64,000 nucleotides of DNA from Hirudinaria manillensis (Eukaryota > Annelida > Clitellata > Hirudinida > Hirudinidae). Each line of letters starts with the position of its first letter. Position 1 is the stretch's first letter. A program made the position numbers and the translations under genes. The DNA lies in the NCBI GenBank assembly GCA_034509925.1, contig CM067527.1, positions 9,736,001 through 9,800,000 on the forward strand, written 5' to 3'. Below, piece after piece: positions 11,687-23,758 of this stretch. Under the pieces are notes generated by a model. It was given only the letters and a program-made list of their open reading frames with translations. It did no database searches and was not told the DNA's origin.

Positions 11687-14600
11687 ATAAAATTATTCCT
11701 GTTGGCTCTTTTTGTTTATATGTCATTAGCAAAGTTAACTGGTAATGTTAGATATTTTCTCGTTTTATCACATTTAAAGAATTCATTTCAGTTGAATTAA
11801 TATGTTTGAAATTTTATTCGATCTGGCGATCATTTAGAAACGAATTTCCTTCTAACATCCCACTAACCAATCGTTATTTCAGATCGATTGCTTCAAAAGG
11901 GTTTCATTATCATTTCCACTACAGATGTTGTTCTGTTGAGTGCGTATAATTCATCGAAAATCTTTGGTGAAAAGCACAACATCTCAAATGCTTTTTTCCT
12001 GGCCGCAAAACCTTATATTAATGGCTTCGACATCACTTACGGAAATTGCGAAGGCATTAACGTTGGATGGTTGAGAGTGCAAGATAATGAACTATATTCT
12101 GGATTAATGCCTCTAGATGGTAATGATTCAACGTTTTTATTCAAGTGAAATTTTCAATTCTCAATTTGTTTTTACACAGCTCATATAACAATTTGTTGCC
12201 TCGCTCCGGCTTTTCAGCAGAACACATATTACGTAGCTCTAAGAGAAGGATTCATAATACACTTCGATCACAACACAGGTATAATGGAACCGCTCACAGG
12301 GATAAATACTTGTTCTTTCAATCTCCAATTAGACGAGAGCAAACGGTAGGCCTACTTTTGTTATTGTAGTGAAACGTTTTAATAAAATAAAATTGAAAAA
12401 CACCAAAAAAAGACTTCATCTCTGTAGCTTACGCGTTCGGCGCTATATAAATGACTTATTATTATTATTATTATTAATAAAATTATAAAGTTTTGTAAAA
12501 GTAAATGGGTTTCGTCATAATGAATAGATGATTTTTACAATAAACTTAAATGTAATTAGATGTTATAAAATGGCGGGGTTGAAATGAAATTTTGCCTTTA
12601 ATAGAATACACCTTTTTCACTCTAAACTTTCAGGTTAATATACTTTTTGGGAGGTATCTGTGGTGATATAACGAAATCCAAAAGTTTGATTGAATTTGAT
12701 AATCAGACAAAGGTGACTAAGAGTTATGAAATTTCGACTTCAGTATTGAAGTTGATAATGGATTTTGATGGTGAGTTGATTTAAATTTTATTTTATTTAA
12801 AATTTTATTTTTCAAATTAAGTTATAATTTTTATTCTTAAATTCACAGCGGACGAAATATATGCCCTCTCAGAATCACGAAATTTAATGAAAGGAAAATT
12901 GGAATCCGACAAAATCACTTTAACACAATTTAAAAACATAAATCAACTGATTAGAGACTTTACCCTAACTCCTGATGAAATTTATTTCATTACTAAAACT
13001 AACAGGTAAACAAATCATCAATCATCAATTGATTAAAACCAAATATAATGATCCTGGTCTAAAAATTACCAGCAAGTTTAAGATTAAAAAAGTAAAAAAT
13101 TTTCTATACATTCAGTATGATTGACTTAAGTTGTACCCTTTCTGTATGTGTCAAAGCAGTACTGCGCTCTCTCCGCTAATGGTTTAATGGACTCCATACA
13201 ATTAAATAATTATTCCAAATTCTTATTTTAGAGAGAGTTTTGTTTACTTGAGTAAGTAAATAATGTAAATATTTTTAACAATGCCTCAAAAACGTTATTA
13301 TATTTGCTATCATTTATGCTGTTTATCTTTTCGGTGTATTAAAAGTTAAATTTTATCTGGGCCTTAATAAGATGCTTGGAGTATGAGGCAGATGGAATCA
13401 ATTCAGGATTTGTGACTCGGTATACGTTCTTATGACCGAATCCATAATTTACAGTATCATCCACCGCCAGATTTCTTTTAAAAAATAGAAATGCTTTGTT
13501 AGCGTACTTTTGGTCTATCAACTTCTTCTTCAGGTCTCGGTATTATTAGTGCCCATTATTAGTGCTTGGTCTCTGCGCTGACGACGTAGGACTAACAAGA
13601 ATCTTCTTTGATAAATTCGGCAACAGCTGAAATCTGAATTTCTGCTGTTCCAACAGACGATGCTGTTAGTTTCAAACAGCCCGGCCAAATATTGAAAGCA
13701 TGACATTTTCACCATTGGCATAAACTCGTCGTTGTTATAATAAGATGTCGGCGATGCTTGTCGTTTAAAGTTTTCACCGGTATACATTCAGCAAACTGGT
13801 CAAATTTTTAATGTTTTGAACCAAACTTTTGAAACGACCTAGCAGTTGATGATGGTTTTTTGTTGACTGCAGGAATTTTAGCTCTTTATCGATTCTGACA
13901 AAAATGTCATAAGTATTGCACCCCAATTTTTCGAGAATTTCATTGATACACTGTTGAATAATGACAACAGCCTTTCTTTCCAATTTATGCCTTAAATGAA
14001 TTCATGAATGACGTTGGTTTTAATATTCCATTTGGCTCCGTCGTCCCCATGGATTGACAAGCGTAATTTCAGGTGAGATTTAAGTCAATGTAACTTTGTT
14101 CAAATATTAGAGACACTTGCTAGTCAGCCCGGACAAACACCGAGTCTAACACATTTATTCAGTCATCCAATCCGTTGCCTTTTGAAACGCTGAAGTGTTG
14201 ACCCGATGAGCATCTTCAGGTTCCATCTTTGGGTCTCTGAGATTCTGTGTTGTTTGATATGTTGGGGCTTAACTAACTTTTCGACTTTGATGCTCTTAGG
14301 AAATCCTAATTATACCCTATCCTAAAGCCACCAACTGATTGATGCCATTTGCCATTTGCCAGGGTTATGACAATGTTATCAAAAATGTTATAGGATCGAA
14401 TTTTACTTTAACAATAATGTTATTTGCAGTAAGCAACTTTGCTAATAAAACCTAACTGCTTAATTTTTATATTTTAATGTGCACGTAAAACTCATTTGAT
14501 CCTTTCTTAACGTTGCTTTATTTAATTCAAAAACCTCAAGTAAGGTCTACAAAGTGAACAGATCAGATGATGGAGAGGCAACTGAAATGTTTCGATCACT

Positions 14601-14948
14601 CAATGTTGACTCACCTTTACTAATTGCCTTTCTTGGTGGTTAGTCATTCTAAATATTTTGTAATACTTTTTGCAACAATTTTTATCATCTGCTTTTGTAA
14701 CAATACAATCCTAAGTTTGGAAGGATAATCCAAAAGCTAATTTCCGTACGATACTCATGAGTCGTCTAGAAAATTTGTTTACATTTTTAATTAATTCACT
14801 GATTTGTTTGACATCATTATCAATTCCAGATGTCCCCATACCGGTCACAGAGAGTTCTTTCTCGACTTCATTAAGTCCTCTACTTTATTTGCTAACGTTC
14901 CTGGTTACGCTGAAGGCATGGAGAACGATTTTTTATCTTTTCTGCTGA
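11687..14948 (+). CDS. array propeller/GPI gene lacking a start ATG
   Basis: Seven exons (11687-11741, 11883-12119, 12180-12345, 12634-12770, 12849-13005, 14541-14635, 14830-14948) keep an open frame of 321 residues with the family's intron phases. Exon 1 encodes a good signal sequence (KLFLLALFVYMSLAKLTG), and its 55-nt length equals that of three neighbours, but the codon where they have ATG is ATA (11687-11689). Upstream in frame there is no ATG before a TAA. Blade-like motifs include DEIYALSE and DEIYFITK followed by KVYKVNRSDDGEATEMF. The last exon has TESSFSTS followed by a hydrophobic run ending IFYLFC. Start-codon loss or a non-AUG start are the choices; the body otherwise looks under constraint. 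Intron 5 is enlarged to 1.5 kb by foreign sequence. Confidence 0.7.
12420..12478 (+). mobile_element. SINE-like 3' tail with ATT repeat
   Basis: In intron 3 of the array gene, 'ttcggcgctatataaatgac' runs directly into (TTA)n. A 'GCGCTATATAAAT' block ending in an ATT microsatellite is a common 3' end of short interspersed elements in invertebrates, from general knowledge. The 5' limit is not visible. Confidence 0.4.
13339..13983 (-). pseudogene. unidentified transposon-like relic inside intron 5
   Basis: Three minus-strand frames follow one another (13983-13774, 13787-13530, 13521-13339) and read as one decayed protein. The first contains ILEKLGCNTYDIFVRIDKEL and the second KRQASPTSYYNNDEF. 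The layout (a domestic gene on the plus strand, foreign frame on the minus strand within a swollen intron) suggests an inserted element. I considered a hAT-like transposase but no catalytic motif can be shown. 14000-14300 may belong to the same insertion. Confidence 0.35.
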
Positions 14949-16949
14949 AAATCGACAATAACTCATTTGACGAGGAAATTAACAAATTTAGCTCGATTAG
15001 ATCTAAGAAGTTTACGTAAACATGTACTTATGTATTTGTTTTATATTTTATACTTATATATTTATTTTATTTTTTCATTTATTTTCAAACTTACATGACA
15101 CATAGCACTTACACAGCATTTACGTGAAAAAAAAGTAGAACATTGGATCGATGCAGAGCAAATTAGACTGCATCCACAATTTTAAAAAGACATTTGTCAG
15201 TTAAATTAGCTTATTCAAAGTTCTTTACAAGCAAGTGATAGGAACCGATTTAGATTTTTTATTCAATTCGTGAATTAGCAAAATGTAGGCCGAGTTCCAA
15301 TCAGCTTCGAGGTTTCGTCTATGAATTTGCTTAAAGTTTGTAGCTAGGAGTTTGTGTTCTTGAAGAGCCATGAGTTGAAGAAGAAACTGAACTTTGCGCT
15401 TTTAGTATTTTTTTAACTTGTTTTTTAAAAATGTTTTTTTTTTTAAAGAATATTTTGGTCTCTTGTAAAAGTAAAAAAAAAAACATGATAGAATGATATT
15501 GACATTATTAACGCTTGTTTTGATGATAATCAGCTGCTTAAATATTATAACCCATTGACCCCTGACCCTGTGAGCAATTTAAGCCCTTCTGACGGGGTTC
15601 CTTAAATAAAATTTGCATATAAATGGTAATTGATAAATGTTTGCGCATCTCATTTTTCCTTCCCCATAGTTAAGGTCAGGGCTCAAGAGATTGGCTATAG
15701 TAGCCAATGAAATTGGTGCTAAGAAAAAAAATGAAACATGCAGTAAACTGTTAAGGGATTGCCATAAAAAAAATAAAATATTTAAATCTCCACATTGAGC
15801 CACATCGATTAAGTTCATATTTAGATGTTATAATTATAACTTTACTGTTTGTAATTTGTTTGAAATTAATAAATTTCTCGAAAACCATTCTTGACTCGTA
15901 TTATTTGCATAACAAATTGTTTCAACGTTGATAATCCTGCCAAAACAAAGAGCAAAGTTAGGTTAATTTATTTCAAGTAGCAGTTTTATTTATTTATTTT
16001 GTCCTAAACTGAAAGTCACATGACAAAATACCCATCCCATTTTCAGTCTAAACACATTTTAATGTAGAAATATTCGAAAAAAACTAATTTTGGTCGTTAA
16101 ATTTATCTTATTTAGTTAGCAAACTTTAGGTTTTATTTTTATTTTTTAAACTATACTGATATAAATATGGATATCCATCGATAAAAGATTCTCTTCCTTA
16201 TAAATTCTTTAGATACTCTCAATAACGATAGTTGTTTTTTAACACTAATGTTTTTGTCATCTTAGATTTAATAATCAGTACAACATTGCTACAACAACAA
16301 CAACAAAAATAAAAAAATAATCAAATATTATTATCATAAAATTCTGCAAGAAAGCAAGGAAATAATTTCTGAAAATAAAAATTGATCACATCAGAAGACA
16401 ACAACAACAACGGCGATGACTAAAATTTCATCGACAATACCGCCATGAGGGTCGCACATCCGGTCTGGTCCTAAAACTACAGTTAATAATCCAAGTCAAG
16501 TACTTAATAATAATAATAACAATAATACTAATAATAATAATAGTAATAATAAAAATATTCAAACATTATTTAATAAGAATATTATTTAAAATTAGATTAT
16601 TTGCGTAAATAATATTATTATAATAACTCCTTCATCAGCTTAAGTTTTTGCCAATAAACTTAACTCCGCTCACTTGATCTGTTTTCAGGGGAAGCCAGAA
16701 AAATAAATTACAAAATGAATTATAAATTTATCAAATATCCGGTTTTACTTAGTCACCATTCAGCATAAAAGTAGCATTCATTCAAGTCTTTCGCTTCCTA
16801 GTTTAGTGTTTTAGTCGGATCGAAATATTTTGGATATTTTGTGCAATTAAATTAAAAGGTTAGACAAATTGAAACTATCCTTTCAGTTAGGTGATAAGAT
16901 CACAGAATGTCATAATTTACTATTTACTGATATATTTAATAATAATAAT

Positions 16950-16990
<41 letters not shown>

Positions 16991-17089
16991 TAATAATAAT
17001 AGATGATGTAAAGGTGTGCAAGTCAGGCAAAATCATTAGTTGAAAAAATATACGAATAGTTATATTTGCTTGTAGATTCAAAAGGAACA
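14949..17089. other. intergenic region, no gene seen
   Basis: Two kilobases of A+T-rich sequence. There are AAT/AAC microsatellites at about 16506-16550 and 16938-17000, and a CAA run near 16290. The minus-strand frame at 15579-15818 has no recognisable features. Confidence 0.5.
16938..17000. repeat. AAT microsatellite
   Basis: (AAT)n run with an AAC interruption, about 90 bp upstream of the start of the 17.1-kb mini-gene. Confidence 0.95.
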
Positions 17090-17927
17090 ATGCACTTACA
17101 TGTCCTTCTCGTCGCCCTGTTCTTGGTGCTATTCTCTTCATCTGGTATTAGTTTGAATTAATTATAATTTGTAATTATCAATTATGACTATAAAACAATA
17201 TCTAAATCATTATAATTATGGCTGTGAAGTGAGGTTTCCTGTCGAATCTACTTTATGTTATTATTTTACAAAACAAATTGAAAAGATTATTACCTCTTGA
17301 TTCATTTTATTTTATTTCTGGACCAAATTCAGGCAAAAGTCAGAAAACAGAGGAACCTAATCCATCAAGAGGTCAAAGTGATTCTCCTGTTGTTCCTACG
17401 ACAGGTTTCATAAATGCTTTAAGTTGAAATTCATTTTTAGTTGAAGGGATGGATTTTGAAGAAAATGGTTTGAATCAAAAGTGTGATTATTTGCTTGCAT
17501 AATTACATTGTACTTTAATTAAATTTCGGAAGTTCCCAAACTAGAATATTTGGGATGAAATCGTAATATGAATTAATTTAATTAATTAAGTTTAAAATAA
17601 CACAATCAGTTACATGATTATTCACTTATAAATAACAGATTGCTCCAATACCAGCTCAATTTACTCATAAATGAATTTTAAAGATTGTTTGTATATTAAT
17701 AATTAAGACAATTACAAGTCGTCGCTAAATAAATCACACTGCAGTGTATTCTAATTGTATTATAAAAAGCTAACAACAAGTTGCAAATGCAATTAGCCCT
17801 GTTTGTTCCATTTTCGTTTTCAGCTCCAACATCATCAGATGCTAAGAAAAGTATCTCGAGTTCTCTCGAACCTACTTTGGCAATCGCTCTCAACCTAGGC
17901 ATCTTCATCCTCCTCACTCTCAATTGA
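17090..17927 (+). CDS. small secreted GPI-type peptide, three exons (mini-gene)
   Basis: Exons 17090-17144, 17333-17404 and 17824-17927 give 76 residues, with both introns in phase 1. Exon 1 is a 55-nt signal exon (MHLHVLLVALFLVLFSSS). Exon 2 is hydrophilic and ends SPVVPTT, exactly where the 3.7-kb mini-gene has GVVPTT. Exon 3 is Ser-rich (SSDAKKSISSSLEPT) and then hydrophobic (LAIALNLGIFILLTLN), as expected for a GPI signal. The mature peptide would be only about 30 residues. An AATAAA at 18085-18090 could be the poly(A) signal. It sits between two propeller genes and shares their first- and last-exon design without the propeller exons. Confidence 0.65.
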
Positions 17928-18693
17928 CGATGATAGTGATGACGTTGATGGAAACGTATTTTCAAAAGAATGAAGTTGTAATTTCCTTTAACAACCACTT
18001 TAATAATTCTTTCTGCTCAAATTTAAGAAATTTTAATAGAAAAAGTTTAATTGTTAAAGAATTTTTATGTCTACTTTTCGTTACAATAAATGTTTGGATT
18101 TGAAAGTCTGCATAGTTTTACGATGTTGTTGGTTCATCAGAACCTTGATAATCAATCTTGAATAATCTTACTTAAAGATCTTTCTTAATCTTACTTAAAG
18201 GCGTTATTACTAACACAGTTGACCTAAGATTTCGCGAAATATTTGACCTCTGATGGGCTCTCTAAGTTGTAGCTGTCAACGAAATGTTTTGACACCCTTT
18301 CCTTATTCTCAGCAATTGAAGTCCATTCCAGGTACATAATTGATGTAACAACAGAAAAAAGTTTGGAAATTACCAATCGTTCAAATAATAATAGAAACAA
18401 TAAATTAATTGTTTCATGCGCAGATGTCCAAATATTCTGCGGCAAAGCAATCGATGATTTAGTCATTTGCTTTAATAATAGCATCGCCTTTGGTATGCTC
18501 AGGTAAAGCGATATTGAACAAAGAGAGGCAAGCTTTCAATTCACTAGTTTGGCTTCAGATTCTAAGGTCGACTGATTATAATGCATTAAACATCTGATAT
18601 TGTAGTATTTAAAAGTATCAAAAATAATTAATGTAAACTAAATATCTTTTGGAGTCTTAACAAACCTTTGCCAGACCTTTAACTTTGCCAGAA
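17928..18693. other. 3' flank and spacer
   Basis: Carries the AATAAA at 18085-18090 for the gene on its left. The minus-strand frame at 18224-18484 has no recognised motif and is not called. Confidence 0.5.
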
Positions 18694-21037
18694 ATGGCGA
18701 TGTGCAGTTACACCATTTTGGTCTCTTTGCTGCTTATCGGACCAACTGTACTTGGAGAAGGTCAATAACATTTTCTTAATTGTTTGTAATCTCTTTGAAC
18801 TACATGAAATGAAATTTAAGTATCAAATTTAAAAATTAATCGTCTCTGGAACTTTTCAATGAGTTTCCAGCCTGATTGATGAAGTAATTGTTGATTGAAT
18901 ATAATTTACCCATGATATATCCATGCATTATTTTTATAAAAAAAAAATTCCCAATAATCAATCCATAATTGGCTGTAAAGGAAACTCAACTTGCTTCAAA
19001 GAGGTGTTCATGGAACCAATTAAATGCCGCAATTAATATTAGCAGATAGGTTGTTCCACTATGACTTTAAAGACACAGGTTCTTAGCTTTTTTCTAGTGC
19101 GACACCTAGACTTGACACAAAAAAGTCGACACATCTTGCAATACGACTTAATGAAAGATATGCATTTTGTATGCATTTGATATATTTATACAAATGTTAT
19201 AGATGTACATGAAATATTTGAAACTTTCAAGTGAAGGTGCAGTTTTAGACTCTGTTTTGCTCAGTCGTGCTCGGTGGAAATTAGACTAGTGATCGAAAGG
19301 GGATAGAATTTCAATGAGAAATTATATTACTTAAGTTATAAATTAATCATTTGAATCCGATCCCTTCCTCCAAGAACTGAGATTTCTTTTATATCGCAAT
19401 AGGTAAACCATTAATTGAGCGTTAACTAAACATTCGATAAAAATTATTTAAAAAAAAAAAACAATTGAGATCATTATTGATTCAGATGACCATTTGGTGA
19501 ACAGTCTCTTGGTCTTTGACAAGAACTACATTTACCAGTTTCCAGTTAACTCTATAACGAACAAAACTAAATATTTGCACGATTCACGAAGCAATGCTGG
19601 CTTCGTTGATTTTTTGACAGTCAGAAGGTTCAGCAATAGTTTCTTTGCCGTTTTCGGAGGCTGTGAGAGTAGTGCTGTTGGACTGTTGATTCAGAATGAA
19701 AGTACACATGCATACCAACTTCCATTAAATAGTCAGTTTAGCTATTTTCTTTCTTTTAAATAAAAGTCTGAAATTTAACAACTATGTTGTCAACCAGATT
19801 CACTTAGGGTTTGTTATGCTGTGCCGGCATTTGTTAACGCCAGCTTCTATGCGCTGCTGAAATCTCAGGAGATAGTCTTACTTGATTCCAAGGACGATTC
19901 TACAAGAGTGGTTTTGCGGTTACCAGAAGGAACAAAGTGTTCTCGTTCAAATCTTCAAATAGATTACGAAAAACAGTAAGTAATTTAATGAAAATGTTTC
20001 GCGTGTGCTTTAAAACTTAACGCTGAAGGTCTAGCAAGATGGAGAATGGTGAACTCAAATTGATTGTTTTTAGCCTTCTATTCTATCTGGACTGCTCTCA
20101 GAATGTCACCCAATTCTTGAGGATCCTAAATATTGCCAGTAATGTTGAGACTGGAAAGTCACTCTCGAGGAAAATAGAAAAGTTTGAAATCGATTTCAAC
20201 AGTAGGTGAACTAATGTTTAATCAATCCAAGATAAGTTTTAAACAAAATGCATTTTGTTTAGCAAGTCTTAATAAATCGATTGCATCAACTTGTGCTTGT
20301 AATTTAAGTATGTATTAATTTTAATTAGGTAACGAAATATTTGCTTTTTCCGCAAATGTCTTGCTCAAAGGAAAACTGAATGAGTCGAAGAAAATCAATT
20401 TGGAATTGTTTCATAATGCTTCCCATGCAATCGATGATCTTGCAGTTTCTCCAACAAGTGTTTATATTAAGCTTACTGGAGGAGGGTAACGATAAGATAA
20501 AATTTCTATCTAAAATGATGATCGTTATTTTGAATCGCAACTGGACTCTTTGGCACTTATCGGTTTCAGCAGAACTTGTGTCTTCGAAATTCAAAAGTCA
20601 AATGTTTTCCTAAGTCTTAGCGATGATATTTAAGAGATTAAATTATTGTAATTTAATAAAACTAAATAAATAAATACAAAGTGTTGGTTAATTTTAACTC
20701 TAATTTTTACTAATTCTTATAAATAATAATTCTTATTCTTTCGATAGTGATATTCGTGTAATTCGAAGAGTCGATTCAATATCAGTCCCACTGAATTACA
20801 GCTTCGATGAAGCACGAGCCATAGCCTATCTTGAAGGTAATTAACATATTTATTTATCATATTTTCATGTTTTTTATGGCTTATTTATTTTTATTCACTC
20901 TAAATTCGAGCTAATCAATAACTGATTTTCATTCACGTGCAGTGACGAGCGCTCTTTCTATGAACAATCTCTCAATCATCACGAAAATCTTGTTGGTTTT
21001 GATTTGGATTTTGTCTTCTAACATACTCGACCGATGA
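18694..21037 (+). CDS. secreted beta-propeller-like protein with GPI-type tail (array gene, intact)
   Basis: Seven exons (18694-18760, 19486-19731, 19798-19975, 20074-20201, 20329-20485, 20748-20836, 20943-21037) give 319 residues with the same intron phases as the 5.9-kb gene. Exon 3 is the same length (178 nt). The signal peptide is MAMCSYTILVSLLLIGPTVLG. Blade-like motifs: NYIYQFPV, QEIVLLDS, NEIFAFSAN, and DIRVIRRVDSISVPLNYSFD. The conserved GGCESSAVG corresponds to GSCNSSSVG of the paralogue. The tail exon has SALSMNNLS followed by a hydrophobic run ending ILDR. A possible poly(A) signal is at 21335-21340. The most divergent full member of the array, but no lesion is seen. Confidence 0.8.
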
Positions 21038-22459
21038 TGAAATGGAAAATTAAAACCTACAAAATTACGTTAGAAGAGCCATTTGGTGATTTTTATTTGG
21101 TATGGCTTGCTTTATATATCAGTATCCATTTTCAAGTTTGAGGTATAGTTAAGGTAAAGCAATTAATTGATATGGGGTTTTGTAATGAGAAATAATAAGT
21201 AAACACCTAAGTATTTTTTTTATGTTATCACAAACTTACAATTAATTGTTCTGTTGTTTATAATATGTCGAAACGTTATCGATCAATTACTGTTTACCAC
21301 CTATTGATGCTTGTTGTGTGATTCCCTCGGCCAAAATAAATGCGTTAATTAAATAAGTATTCTTTATCGAGGTGTTTAACACACTGCCGCATAATTTATT
21401 TTTTTAATTTTTAGTTTATAACCAAAAAAACTGCACGCATTTTATATCCTTTAAAATCAGACAAAAAAGGGATTCCATCGCTCTAAGATCTACAATAATA
21501 CAAAGAACAATGAATCAAAAGAATAAAAATATATATTTGATGATTCTTTTCACTATAAGGTGAACAATTTCTAAAAACTACAAATCATAAAATTAATTAT
21601 TAATAATAAAATTAGCTATAATAACCTTTGTGGTTCCAACTTTCAAGCGGACAAGGCATAATGAAAAGTTAAGTTTCTGAACTTCCGTCTTATATTGGAT
21701 TATAATTGGTCTGGCGTCAGTCGACAATTTCTCATTTCGCTACTGTTCTTGATTCAATGTTCTCAGTAATCGCTTTGTAAGAGGACATTTATTCAAAGCA
21801 GGCTTCACGTTTAGACCAATTGAACTCCTTATTTCTGTTAAAAATTATTAATTCGAACTATTGATTTCTCTGCATAGAGGTGTACAACAATTGAGTTATT
21901 CATGAGGATTGGTTAAGCAGACGTTGTAATTAAAAACGATTATCGGTTAAATAATGGATCGACAAATAAAAGCAAAAACTGTAAACAGTAATAATAAAAA
22001 TAATAATAATAATAATCATCATCATCATCATCATAACAATAATCATAATAATAATATGCCAAACTTTTTTAATTAATTCGGCACATATCGCTCCGACTTG
22101 CATTGGCACGACAAAGTCTGAATAAAAAGAAATTGATTTCAAGGCATTTCACGCACCGCTCAAAGCTCTCTTGTTAAAAGCCCACACAAGTACCGGACTC
22201 ATTCATTTTTAATGTCAGTAACATCGGTTGCAGTGATACAACAGAGTGTGGTTCATGCGTTGCAGAGTGTTTATTATAAATTTAACAAATTATTAATCGA
22301 TATCAAGTTAACTAATTAGTGGGCTTCTAATGATCGACTTAACATTGCCTCTAAAGTTGTCCAGAAGCTTTCATTAAACTAGTTAACCATGGTCTAACGT
22401 AATAAATGTTTGAAGCTTAAACAAAAATTAAAGAAATTTGGAAATAAATACCTAAAAAC
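21038..22459. other. intergenic region, no gene seen
   Basis: A+T-rich, with an AAT/ATC microsatellite at about 21990-22055. No further propeller exons were found here; this is the right boundary of the array. Confidence 0.5.
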
Positions 22460-23692
22460 ATGAACAATTCTATCATTTACTGGTTAATCCTCTGTCTCTC
22501 AGGTGAGCCAAAATTGACGAATCAATAAATGCAGGTGTTTCTACATAAATTTGCTAAATGACATGCTTTTTCCATTGACAATATTTTTTTTTTGCAATTT
22601 TAAGAGTAAATGCGTCAATATTAATTAGATTGGATATTACAATACATTACGAATTACATAAATTAATTGAGACACCGTCTCACTTAGCTTTCGTACGGAT
22701 TTAATTACATTTTAAAGCGAAATTAACCATAACGAATACCAGTTATAAAGAAATAGTAGCTGTAATAATAAGAGAAATATTCAGAATATTCATTTATTGT
22801 TCTGCATCATTCAGGTGCAAATTAAAATCTTTCAGGTGCGAAAATGCTTTTTAATTTGTTAAAAATCAATTCTAAATGGAAACGACAATTCGATTCATTC
22901 CGCCTCCAATCATTCAATTTGCTGTCCTCAAATGAGAAGGATTTTTTTTTTCATATTTTACAGAATTATGGATCAAATATTTAAATTATTTATTTATTTG
23001 ATTAATTAATGATTTATTATTTAAATAAATTATGTGATATCTTTTCCTTTCTTTTCCCGCTTTCAAGTTTTATTTTATTTTTTTATTATTTTTAGCGGGT
23101 ATTTCATTTTTTTCTTTACAAATGCTTTATATTACCTACTGCTTTGGAACAAGTATCGGGTCTGCTTTTCTTCAATTCTTCAGGAGGCGATATTTTTTAT
23201 ATATATAAAAATATATTTATGCAGTTTCATTTTTTTTACTTTAACAGCCATAATAATAAAAAAATAATTAACGTTATTAATATACAATTATATTATTAAT
23301 AATAACGATAATTATGAGAATAATAGTAATTATTATGAATGATGAGACAGCAATTGGTCGCTGTTTACTAATATTCGTTACATCGATATTTAACTTATAT
23401 TAATAATAATTTTATTAATCTAATTATAGAATAATAATGGTATCTATTAATTATAAATGTTAACATTATAGTAACAACAACAACAACAACAACAATAACA
23501 ATAATAATAATAATAATAATAATAATAAGAGCAGGACTAATGCGCCACACAAAGTAGTTAGTAGGTAATTCATTGTGTGTCGCTCGTCAAGGCTGAGATT
23601 CGAGTGAAGATAATTCTGTCAATCGCTGTTCGGTGTAGATCTTTGTGCGGATTTCTTATCTTAGACCTCCATCTTCATCTCCCGATCATTAA

Positions 23693-23758
<66 letters not shown>

